28,229 nt of DNA from Clostridia bacterium (GTDB taxonomy: Bacteria; Bacillota; Clostridia; TANB77; CAG-508). The stretch covers positions 1 through 28,229 of the forward strand of contig CAAEVK010000026.1 in NCBI GenBank assembly GCA_900759475.1, in the 5' to 3' direction. The stretch's first letter is position 1; each line of letters starts with the position of its first letter. A model generated the notes under the pieces. The model had not been told where the DNA came from. It saw only the letters and a program-made list of their open reading frames with translations, and ran no database searches. Shown here in pieces: positions 16,380 to 24,476 of the stretch. The position numbers and the translations under genes were made by a program.

Positions 16380-16643
16380 ATGCCAAATATCAAATCTGCA
16401 ATTAAAAGAGTTAGTGTAATTAAAACCAAAACAGCTCAAAATAATATGGTTAAAACAGCTTATAAAACAGCAGTTAAAAATTTTCAAAAGGCTGTAGAAA
16501 CTGGTGATAAATCTAAAGCAGAAAATGCTTTAAAATTAGCAATTCAAAAAGTAGATCAAGCTTGCACAAAAGGTGTTATTCAAAAAAATACAGCATCTAG
16601 AAAAAAATCTAATTTAGCAAAGTTATTAAATACAATGAATTAA
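16380..16643 (+). CDS. rpsT: 30S ribosomal protein S20
   Basis: Primary 16S rRNA-binding protein of the small subunit. The 87-aa product begins MPNIKSAIKRV, contains TAQNNMVKTAYKTAVKNF and ends with the typical GVIQKNTASRKKSNLAKLLN. The start at 16380 is chosen over an in-frame upstream ATG because GAAGGAGG lies 8 bases before it and S20 normally starts at this residue. It is a single-gene unit with its own promoter and terminator, as is common for rpsT. Confidence 0.97.
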   Translation: MPNIKSAIKRVSVIKTKTAQNNMVKTAYKTAVKNFQKAVETGDKSKAENALKLAIQKVDQACTKGVIQKNTASRKKSNLAKLLNTMN

Positions 16644-16651
16644 TTTTAAAA

Positions 16652-16678
16652 AACCGGTGAAATTATTCATCGGTTTTT
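16652..16678 (+). terminator. Terminator of rpsT
   Basis: Arms AACCGGTGAA (16652-16661) and TTCATCGGTT (16666-16675) with one G-T wobble, followed by TTTTT. Confidence 0.9.
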
Positions 16679-16893
16679 GTTATACAAATAAATTTTAATA
16701 ATAGTATGTCAAATGCAAAAATATACATTTTTTATGCTCATTTAAAGCATGCTATGAAACATATATACCATATAAGGTTTTACATATTTTAAGGAAATAA
16801 CATTGTTTTAAATTACAAATGCTATTTGGTTAAAATTACCTTTGCTTTTTTGTTTATTTTTATGTTAACATATAAATAAGCGAGGTAATGTTT

Positions 16894-17145
16894 ATGATAA
16901 AAAATCTATGGAATTCTTTGAAAAATATGAGTACTAAAGTTTTTAAAATTGTTAATTACGGTTTTGGTATTTCTTTTACTTTTTGTTTTATAGGAATTTT
17001 ATTATTACTTGTTTATAATACATATCCTTCTTCTTACGATTTTTACCAAGGTGGTCTTATTTTATTTAAAACCGGTATTTCCTTTATTGCCACTTTTTTA
17101 GCTTGCGGAATTGTATTTGATAAAATAAACAATGAAGCACAATAA
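16894..17145 (+). CDS. Small two-helix membrane protein, unknown function
   Basis: An 83-aa protein with two hydrophobic segments (about 18-43, GFGISFTFCFIGILLLLVY, and 55-76, TGISFIATFLACGIVFD) separated by a short extracellular loop with Tyr and Pro. I do not recognise the family. An in-frame ATG at 16888 is only one base from the GAGGT ribosome-binding site (16882-16886); the ATG at 16894 is seven bases away and preferred. Its codons include TAC-GGT, ACC-GGT and TGC-GGA, which contain CGG out of frame with no effect. It converges on gatB with a shared terminator at its end. Confidence 0.65.
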   Translation: MIKNLWNSLKNMSTKVFKIVNYGFGISFTFCFIGILLLLVYNTYPSSYDFYQGGLILFKTGISFIATFLACGIVFDKINNEAQ

Positions 17146-17160
17146 TGTACTTCATTGTTT
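17127..17160. terminator. Bidirectional terminator between the membrane ORF and gatB
   Basis: Arms AAACAATGAAG (17127-17137) and CTTCATTGTTT (17150-17160) form a perfect 11-bp stem with A/T-rich ends in both directions; the plus-strand stop codon lies in the loop. Confidence 0.8.
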
Positions 17161-17163
17161 ATT

Positions 17164-18603
17164 TTATTTATTCAATTCCTCTAAAAACATTTTGTTTAAC
17201 ATACCTGGATTTGCTTTTCCCTTTGTTTCCTTCATAGCTTGACCAACTAAAAATCCTAATGCTCTATCTTTTCCTGCTTTGTAATCCGCAATAGATTGTG
17301 GATTTTCTTGTAAAACTTTTTTTACAACTTCTTTAATTGCCCCTTCATCTGAAATTTGTATCCAGCCATTTTTTTCTATAATTTTGCTTGGTTTTTCTTG
17401 TGTTTCAAACATCTCTGGCAATACTTTTTTAGCTATACTTGTACTAATTGTTCCTTTATCAATTAGGCAAATTAGTTCTCCTAAATCTTCTGCAGAAAAA
17501 GGAATTTTTTCTGGCTCTATTTCTTTTTCATTTAAAATTCCTATAATATCTGACATAATCCAATTACTAACTGCTTTTGGATTATTGCAAACTTGAATTG
17601 CCCCTTCAAAAAGATTAGAAAAATATTTTGAAGAAGTTAAAATGTTGGCATCATATTCTGGTAGTTTATATTCTTCTACATATCTTGCTTTTCTGCTTTC
17701 TGGTAGTTCTGGCAATTCTTTTTTTATTTTTTCTATATATTCTTCTGTAATTCTAATAACTCCTAAATCTGGTTCTGGAAAATAGCGATAGTCTTGTGCA
17801 TCTTCTTTATCCCTCATAGAAAAAGTTTGTCCTTGTAATTCATCCCATCTTAGTGTTTCTTGCTCTACTTTTCCACCATTTTCTATTACTTGTATTTGCC
17901 TTGTAATCTCATATTCAATTGCATTTGAAATAGCTCTAAAAGAACTCATATTTTTCATTTCTGTTCTTGTGCCAAGTTTTGTGTCTCCTTTTTTTCTTAC
18001 AGAAACATTTACGTCTGCTCTAAAAGATCCTTCTTGCATTTTGCAATCTGATACTTCTATATATTCTAATATGGATTTTACTTTTTTTAAGTATTTATCT
18101 ACTTCTTCTATACTTCTTAAATCTGGTTCAGATACAATTTCTATTAAAGGAACTCCTGCTCTATTTAAATCTACAAAACTCCCTTTTCCATACTCGTCAT
18201 GATTTAGTTTTCCTGCATCTTCTTCTATATGAATCCTTGTAATTCCAATTTTCTTTTTTCCTTCTGCAGTCTCGATTTCCACATAACCATTTTTGCATAG
18301 TGGCATATCAAACTGCGATATTTGATATGCTTTTGGTAAATCTGGATAAAAATAATTTTTTCTATCATTCTTACTATATCTTGCAATATTACAATTTGTT
18401 GCAATTCCTGCTTTTATGGCATATTCCACTACTTTTTCATTTAATACTGGTAATGCTCCTGGCATAGCCATACATACTGGACAACAATGTGTATTTGGCT
18501 CTCCACCAAATTCTGTTGGGCATGAGCAAAATATTTTTGTTTTTGTTGATAATTCACTATGTATTTCTAAACCCATTACTGTTTCATAATCTTGGTTAGA
18601 CAT
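17164..18603 (-). CDS. gatB: Asp/Glu-tRNA amidotransferase subunit B
   Basis: Kinase and tRNA-binding subunit of GatCAB, which converts mischarged Glu-tRNA-Gln and Asp-tRNA-Asn to the amide forms. The start MSNQDYETVMGLEIHSELSTKTKIFC is typical; the metal-binding cysteines are in CSCPTEFGGEPNTHCCPVC, the core contains NRAGVPLIEIVSEPD and DYRYFPEPDLG, and the C-terminal YqeY-like tail ends in AMKETKGKANPGMLNKMF. 479 aa, normal length, one intact frame with no in-frame CGG. GAAGGAGG precedes the ATG. Last gene of gatC-gatA-gatB. Confidence 0.97.
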   Translation of the reverse strand: MSNQDYETVMGLEIHSELSTKTKIFCSCPTEFGGEPNTHCCPVCMAMPGALPVLNEKVVEYAIKAGIATNCNIARYSKNDRKNYFYPDLPKAYQISQFDMPLCKNGYVEIETAEGKKKIGITRIHIEEDAGKLNHDEYGKGSFVDLNRAGVPLIEIVSEPDLRSIEEVDKYLKKVKSILEYIEVSDCKMQEGSFRADVNVSVRKKGDTKLGTRTEMKNMSSFRAISNAIEYEITRQIQVIENGGKVEQETLRWDELQGQTFSMRDKEDAQDYRYFPEPDLGVIRITEEYIEKIKKELPELPESRKARYVEEYKLPEYDANILTSSKYFSNLFEGAIQVCNNPKAVSNWIMSDIIGILNEKEIEPEKIPFSAEDLGELICLIDKGTISTSIAKKVLPEMFETQEKPSKIIEKNGWIQISDEGAIKEVVKKVLQENPQSIADYKAGKDRALGFLVGQAMKETKGKANPGMLNKMFLEELNK

Positions 18604-18675
18604 CTTTTTCCTCCTTCAAAAATTAGTATGCAACCTTTCTATTTTTCATGATTATTTTTTCAAAAATGCCAATAT

Positions 18676-20103
18676 TTATATAATAGGTTGGTATTTTTCT
18701 CTAAATGCAATTTCTTGTTCATAGCTATAAGCAACTTGCAATAATCTTTCTTCCCCAAAATAATTTCCAATAAGCTGTACTCCTATTGGCATTCCTGTGT
18801 TATCTATTCCACAAGGAATGGAGATTGCAGGTACTCCTGCAATATTAACAGATACTGTACAAACATCTGCCAAATACATTTCTAATGGATTATTTGACCT
18901 TGTTCCTATATCAAATGCTACTGTTGGAGAAGTTGGTGTTAATAAAACATCATACTTTCCCATTAATTCTTTAAATTCTTTTTTTACTAATGCTCGTACC
19001 TTTTGCGCCTTTTTATAATAAGCGTCATAATAACCAGAAGACAACACATAAGTTCCCAAAATAATTCTTCTTTTTACTTCTGGACCAAATGCTTCACTCC
19101 TTGAATTTCTATAAATATCTTTTAGGCTATTAGCATTTTTTGTTCTGTATCCATAACGAATTCCGTCAAATCTTCCTAAATTAGAGCTAGCTTCTGCACA
19201 TGCTAGTATATAATATACTGCTAAAGCATAATCTGTTGTATTAATACTACAATCTTCAACAATTGCTCCCATTTCTTTATATTTTTGAGCTACAGCTAAT
19301 ACCTTTTCCTTTACCTCTGGATTAATTCCTTCTCCGAAATATTCCTTTGGTAATCCAATTTTTAATCCTTTTACATCTTTTTTTAATGCTTTTGTATAAT
19401 CCTTTTTTTCAATATTTGCAGATGTAGAATCTTTAGCATCATAACCTGCTATTTTGCTTAATAATATTGCACAATCTGTAACATCCTTTGTAATTGGTCC
19501 AATTTGATCTAAAGATGAAGCAAATGCAACCAATCCATATCTTGAAACCAATCCATATGTAGGTTTTAGGCCAACTACTCCACAAAAAGAGGCTGGTTGT
19601 CTAATACTTCCTCCTGTATCTGAGCCTAATGCCCAAGGAACCATATTCGCTGCAACAGCTGCTGCACTTCCACCACTTGAACCGCCAGGAACTTTAGTTA
19701 GATTCCAAGGATTTTTAGTTTTTTGAAAAGCAGAATATTCTGTAGAAGCTCCCATAGCAAATTCATCCATGTTTAATTTTCCCAGAAATATAATATTGCT
19801 TTCTTCTAGTCTTTCGATTACACTTGCATTATATGGTGATACAAAATTTTCTAACATTTTAGAACAACAAGTTGTTCTCGTTCCTTTTATACAAATATTA
19901 TCTTTTATTCCAATAGGAATACTCATTTTATTCTTTTCGGCTTGTTGTATTGCTTCTTCATTGATTGTTACAAAAGCCTGTATATCTTTTTCTCTTTCTT
20001 GAATTTTATCTATATAACTTTGAGTAATTTCTACTGATGTTATCTCATTTTTTTCCAGTTTATCCTGTAGTTCGTGCACTGTTAATGTTGTTAAATCCAT
20101 CAT
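18676..20103 (-). CDS. gatA: Asp/Glu-tRNA amidotransferase subunit A
   Basis: Glutaminase subunit of GatCAB, releasing ammonia for the GatB reaction. It is an amidase-signature enzyme with Ser-cisSer-Lys catalysis: the Lys lies in PIGIKDNI and the serines in GGSSGGSAAAVAANM and GSDTGGSIRQPASFCGVVGLKPTYG. Translation from ATG 20103 (MMDLTTLTVHELQ) gives 475 aa, near the family norm; GAGGAGG lies 4 bases upstream, or 7 from the adjacent ATG at 20100. A longer in-frame ATG at 20157 adds an unrelated MYASYKK extension and is not favoured. Intact, without in-frame CGG. 118 bases separate it from gatC. Confidence 0.96.
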   Translation of the reverse strand: MMDLTTLTVHELQDKLEKNEITSVEITQSYIDKIQEREKDIQAFVTINEEAIQQAEKNKMSIPIGIKDNICIKGTRTTCCSKMLENFVSPYNASVIERLEESNIIFLGKLNMDEFAMGASTEYSAFQKTKNPWNLTKVPGGSSGGSAAAVAANMVPWALGSDTGGSIRQPASFCGVVGLKPTYGLVSRYGLVAFASSLDQIGPITKDVTDCAILLSKIAGYDAKDSTSANIEKKDYTKALKKDVKGLKIGLPKEYFGEGINPEVKEKVLAVAQKYKEMGAIVEDCSINTTDYALAVYYILACAEASSNLGRFDGIRYGYRTKNANSLKDIYRNSRSEAFGPEVKRRIILGTYVLSSGYYDAYYKKAQKVRALVKKEFKELMGKYDVLLTPTSPTVAFDIGTRSNNPLEMYLADVCTVSVNIAGVPAISIPCGIDNTGMPIGVQLIGNYFGEERLLQVAYSYEQEIAFREKYQPII

Positions 20104-20221
20104 CTTTCCTCCTCTTATATACATTATTTTTACACTTTTTTTGTAGCTTGCATACATACTTTTTCTCTATATTTATTGTAAAATTTTCTATAAGGAATTT
20201 AGCATCAATCCCTATATTTCA

Positions 20222-20507
20222 TTATATTACCTTTGGTATATGAAACATATTGTTCTGTTTTATTGGTGCATTTTCCAATAAACTCTCTTTATCTTCAAAC
20301 TCTTTTATTTCATCTTTTCTAAATACATTATTATTTTCATTTAGTGCTTCATTTTCGTCAATTCCTTCTGTATTAACATTATTGATTGTATTGGCAAAAT
20401 TTAAAATGTCCTCCATATCTCCGTGTATATTTTTCTATTTCTTCTTGGCTTAAATTTAAGCTTGCTAATTTTGCCATATGAATTATTTCTTCTTGACTTA
20501 CTTTCAT
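20222..20507 (-). CDS. gatC: Asp/Glu-tRNA amidotransferase subunit C, one CGG +1 site
   Basis: Small subunit that wraps GatA and GatB together. Reading from ATG 20507 gives MKVSQEEIIHMAKLASLNLS, the usual GatC start, through EEIEKYT; zero frame then breaks. Skipping C20423 continues as GDMEDILNFANTINNVNTEG and ends at TAA 20222, giving 94 aa, exactly GatC size. Without the shift the complex would lack most of GatC. First gene of the gat operon. The restored glycine is at a position that varies in the family, so here the frame evidence is stronger than residue conservation. Confidence 0.92.
20420..20423 (-). other. CGGA +1 recoding site in gatC
   Basis: Minus strand TAT-ACA-C-GGA-GAT. Extra C at 20423; joins EKYT to GDMEDIL. 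Confidence 0.92.
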
Positions 20508-20538
20508 ACATCAATCACACCTTTCCTTCATAATTGTG

Positions 20539-20567
20539 TATTATATAATTTTTATGCAAAAAAAACA
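20539..20567 (-). promoter_or_regulatory. Promoter of gatCAB
   Basis: On the minus strand -35 TTGTTT (20567-20562), 17-base spacer, -10 TATAAT (20544-20539), 31 bases before the gatC start. The -35 lies in the descending arm of the adhE terminator. Confidence 0.65.
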
Positions 20568-20585
20568 AGACTAAATGTCTTGTTT
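20561..20585 (-). terminator. Terminator of adhE
   Basis: Arms AAAACAAGAC (20561-20570) and GTCTTGTTTT (20576-20585), perfect 10 bp, followed on the minus strand by TTTT before GC; 28 bases after the adhE stop. Confidence 0.88.
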
Positions 20586-20613
20586 TTCTACGATTTTTAA
20601 ATAGGTTACCTTT

Positions 20614-23216
20614 TTATTTTCCATAATATGCATCTAATAAAATTTGTTTTAACTCACTTACTAATGGTAATCTTGGATTTGCAGTTGTACATTGGTCTTC
20701 AAAAGCTCTATCTGCTAGCATATCTACTTTTGATAAAAATTCTTGTTCTTCTATTCCTGCTACTTGTAAGCTCTTTGGTATTTGTAATTTTTGATTTAGT
20801 TCACGAATTTTTTCTATTAAAGAATTAACTCCTTCTTCTGTTGTAGATGCTTTTAATCCATTTTTTCTTGCTAATTCAGCATATTTTTCATTTGCTATAA
20901 AATATTCATATTTAGGGAATGAAACAAATTTTGTTGGTTTCTCAGCATTGTATTGAATAACATATGGTAATAAAATTGCATTTGCTCTACCATGTGGAAT
21001 GTGGAATTCTGCTCCTAACTTATGTGCTAAAGAATGATTAATTCCTAAAAATGCATTTGTAAATGCCATTCCTGCAATAGTACTTGCATTATGCATTTTT
21101 TCTCTTGCTATTTTATTATTACCATGTTCATATGCTTCATATAAATATTGAAATACCAGTTCTACTGCTTTTTCTGATAGTCCATCTGTATAGTCTGAAG
21201 CCATATTAGAAACATAAGCTTCTATAGCATGTGTTAATACATCCATACCAGTATCTGCTGTAATCCCCTTTGGCAAAGTCATTACTAATTCTGGATCAAC
21301 AATTGCAACATCTGGTGTTAATTCGTAATCTGCTAGTGGATATTTCTTTCCTTGTTCTTTATCAGAAATAACTGCAAAAGATGTTACTTCTGATCCTGTT
21401 CCAGAAGTTGTTGGTATTGCCACCATTTTTGCCTTTCTTCCCAATTTTGGAAATTTATAAGTTCTTTTTCGAATATCCATAAATTTTAATTTTAGTCCTT
21501 CAATGTCTGCATCTGGTTGCTCATAAAATAACCACATTCCCTTTGCTGCATCTATTGCGCTTCCTCCACCTAATGCAATAATAACATCTGGTTTAAATCT
21601 TTCTATCTCTTTTACTCCTCTTTTTATTGTGTCAAAAGATGGATCAGATTCTACATCTGAAAATATTTCTGAATGTACATATTGCTCTCTTTTTCTTAAA
21701 TGATATAAAACTTTATCTACATATCCTAGTTTTACCATTGATTCATCTGTTACAATAAATGCTCTTGTAATTTCTGGCATTTTCTCTAAATATTGAATAG
21801 AACCTTCTTCAAAATATATTTTTTCTGGAACTTTAAACCATTGCATATTAACCCTCCTTTTGGCTACTCTTTTCATATTAATTAGATTAACTGATGATAC
21901 ATTTGCTGTCGTTGAATTTCCTCCAAATGAACCACATCCTAAAGTAAGAGATGGCATATTTGTGTTATAAATATCTCCAATTGCACCATGAGTAGAAGGC
22001 GAGTTTACAATAATTCTTCCTGCTTTCATTTTTTCAGAAAATTTTAAAATAGTTTCTTCGTTTTCTGAATGGATAACTGCAGAATGTCCGAAGACCTCCA
22101 TATTCAATTAAACTTTCTGCTATATTAATTCCTTCTTCTGTACTTTTAGCAATATAATATGTTAAAACTGGACTTAATTTTTCTTTTGAAAATGGATATC
22201 CATCTCCAACTCCCTCTTCGTATACTACTAATACTTTCGTATTTTCTGGTATGTCAAAACCTGCATCTTTTGCAATTTTATAAGGACTTTGTCCTGGAAT
22301 ATGCGATTTTAACTTATATGCTTTTTCATAGTCAAACATACTATTTTTTAATTTTTCTTTTTCTTCTTCGTTCGCAAAATAACATCCTGCCTCTTTCATT
22401 AATCTCTCAAATTCCTCATGAATTTCTTCATCTACAATTACAGCTTGTTCTGAAGCACAAATCATGCCATTATCAAATGACTTTGATAACACCAAATCAT
22501 TAACAGAAGTTTTTAATTTTGCAGTTTTATCTATATAGCAAGGAACATTCCCGAGGTCCAACACCTAATGCTGGTTTTCCGCATGAATATGCTGCTTTTA
22601 CCATTCCAGTGCCTCCAGTTGCTAAAATTAAATTTACATCTGGATGACTCATTAAAAGTCTTGTTGCTAAAATAGATGGTTCTTCTACCCATAAAATGCA
22701 ATCTTCTGGTGCTCCTGCTGCTATAGCTGCATCTCTTACAATTTTTGCTGCTGCTTGGCTACATTTTTGGGCAGATGGATGAAATCCAAAAATAATTACA
22801 TTTCTTGTTTTAGCTGAAATAATTGATTTAAACATTGTTGTAGAAGTTGGATTTGTAACAGGTGTTACCCCTGCTATAATTCCAATTGGTTCTGCAATTT
22901 GAACATATCCTTCTTCCTCGTTTTCTGAAATTACACCTACAGTTTTATCATATTTAATACTATGGTAAATATATTCTGTTGCAAACATATTCTTTGTTAT
23001 TTTATCTTCATATATTCCACGTCCAGTTTCTTCTACCGCCATTTTAGCCAATTCCATATGATGTTCTAAGCCTGCCATAGACATATGTTTTATAATATTA
23101 TCTACCTGTTCTTGATTTAATTTTAAATATTCAGCAGACGCTCTTTTTGCACGTTCTACTAAACTATTAATCATTGTTTGCACTCTTGCTTGTTCTTCTT
23201 CACTTACCTCTGCCAT
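20614..23216 (-). CDS. adhE: Bifunctional acetaldehyde/alcohol dehydrogenase AdhE, two CGG +1 sites
   Basis: Reduces acetyl-CoA to acetaldehyde and then ethanol, consuming two NADH; forms cytoplasmic spirosomes in known cases. The N-terminal aldehyde dehydrogenase half has the catalytic cysteine in GMICASEQA and the glycine motif PALGVGPGNVPCYID; the C-terminal iron-dependent alcohol dehydrogenase half has GGGSAIDAAKGMW, TGMDVLTHAIEAYVS and GINHSLAHKLGAEFHIPHGRA. Zero-frame translation gives three overlapping ORFs. Skipping C22553 restores GVGPGNVP and skipping C22090 restores YGGLGHSAVIHS, both strictly conserved glycine motifs, giving 866 aa, normal for AdhE. AGGAGG precedes ATG 23216; consensus promoter upstream and a terminator downstream make it a single-gene unit. 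Confidence 0.96.
22087..22090 (-). other. CGGA +1 recoding site 2 in adhE
   Basis: Minus strand GGT-CTT-C-GGA-CAT. Extra C at 22090; restores YGGLGHSA. Confidence 0.95.
22550..22553 (-). other. CGGG +1 recoding site 1 in adhE
   Basis: Minus strand GGA-CCT-C-GGG-AAT. Extra C at 22553; restores GVGPGNVP. Confidence 0.95.
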
Positions 23217-23248
23217 ACTAATCCTCCTATATCTTTTTTATTTTTAAT

Positions 23249-23277
23249 AGTATATCCAAATTTGTTATTTTTTGCAA
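23249..23277 (-). promoter_or_regulatory. Promoter of adhE
   Basis: -35 TTGCAA (23277-23272), 17-base spacer, -10 TATACT (23254-23249), 32 bases before the start codon. Confidence 0.75.
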
Positions 23278-23324
23278 TAAATTTTAAAAGAATATTTTTT
23301 CCATTTCAATTACTATATAAAACA

Positions 23325-23353
23325 AAAGAAACAGAATAATTTTCTGTTTCTTT
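23325..23353 (-). terminator. Terminator of the M23 peptidase gene
   Basis: Arms AAAGAAACAGAA (23325-23336) and TTCTGTTTCTTT (23342-23353), perfect 12 bp, with the gene's stop codon inside the arm; minus-strand TTTTGTTTTAT follows. Confidence 0.8.
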
Positions 23354-24296
23354 ATTTATATATATATTGTTGAGGATTAACATATTTTCCATTAACTCTT
23401 ACTTCTAAATGCAAATGTGGTCCTGTTGAATTACCTGTAGACCCAACAGCAGCAATTGTATCCTCTGTAGAAACTATTTGTCCAGCAAATACATACAATT
23501 TACTACAATGTGCATAATAAGTTTCAATTCCATTTCCATGAGATATAATTACCAAATTTCCATAAGAACCCTTCCAACCTGCATATGTTACTGTTCCTTG
23601 TGATGCTGGTTTAATAGGTGTTCCTTGTGAATTTGCTATATCTAGTCCTGTATGATATCCACTTGATCTTCTACCAAATCTGGATGTTATAGTTCCTGTA
23701 ATTGGTTTTGATAGAGTAACACCATTCACTGTAGATTGTAGTTTGGTTTTTATAGTTTCATCTTCATTAACTTTTGCAACTGCAACTGCTACCGTTTGCG
23801 GTGTTATTGGATTATTATCATAAATTTCTGTAATTTTTAAATCCAATTCCAAATCTTGATTAAATTCTTTTTTTATTTCATTTACAACTGCTTCTGCATC
23901 TTCTACAGTAGCAACAACTGCCTTTTGTTCTTCTTCTAGTGTAATTGCATACATTCTGTAAGTAGTTATAATTGCATCTTTTACTGCTAATAATACTTCC
24001 TCTTCATTTGTCTTCATTGTATTTTCTATAAATGTTAACTGATATTGTGGTTCTTCTTTTAATGTTACAAATGCAATTTGCTCGTCTTTTTTATTTAAAT
24101 AGCTCTCAATTGCATTTTCTATTTCTCGTTCATCTTTAATTGTTCCAATCTCTTCTCCAGCTAAAACAACTTTATATACTGGTTTATATTTTATAAAAAT
24201 TATCAATATAAGAATAATAAGACCAAATACTAATAATCCCAAAAATCGAAAACTTTCTTTTGTATAGTATTTTATCTTTTTGTTTAAAATATAAAT
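23352..24296 (-). CDS. Membrane-anchored M23 (LytM) peptidoglycan endopeptidase
   Basis: Zinc metallopeptidase of family M23, expected to cut peptide cross-links of peptidoglycan outside the membrane. N-terminal basic stretch and one transmembrane helix (LGLLVFGLIILILIIFIKY), a central region of about 150 residues, then the LytM domain from SRFGRRSSGYHTGLDIA (zinc ligands His and Asp) to THYAHCSKL-like ETYYAHCSKL and HLHLEVRVNGKYVNPQQYI. Start is unusual: no ATG/GTG/TTG with a ribosome-binding site exists in frame. The frame is open up to TGA at 24299-24297, and the first codon after it, ATT at 24296, lies five bases from AAAGGAG; this start gives 314 aa with a typical basic N-terminus. The TTG at 24242 (296 aa) lacks a ribosome-binding site. 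Confidence 0.85.
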   Translation of the reverse strand: MYILNKKIKYYTKESFRFLGLLVFGLIILILIIFIKYKPVYKVVLAGEEIGTIKDEREIENAIESYLNKKDEQIAFVTLKEEPQYQLTFIENTMKTNEEEVLLAVKDAIITTYRMYAITLEEEQKAVVATVEDAEAVVNEIKKEFNQDLELDLKITEIYDNNPITPQTVAVAVAKVNEDETIKTKLQSTVNGVTLSKPITGTITSRFGRRSSGYHTGLDIANSQGTPIKPASQGTVTYAGWKGSYGNLVIISHGNGIETYYAHCSKLYVFAGQIVSTEDTIAAVGSTGNSTGPHLHLEVRVNGKYVNPQQYIYK

Positions 24297-24338
24297 TCAC
24301 TCTCCTTTTAAACATTTTTTTAAGACACAACAACTTTA

Positions 24339-24367
24339 ATTATATACTATATTTTAAACAAATTCAA
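24339..24367 (-). promoter_or_regulatory. Promoter of the M23 peptidase gene
   Basis: -35 TTGAAT (24367-24362), 17-base spacer, consensus -10 TATAAT (24344-24339). Confidence 0.8.
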
Positions 24368-24476
24368 ACAAAATATACAAGAATATACCTTTTTTGCCTT
24401 TTTCTTACCAGTTTTGAACCATTATTTTCTTTATTTTCCTTAATTTTCCTCGTTATTATTCGTTTTTTCTCACTTT

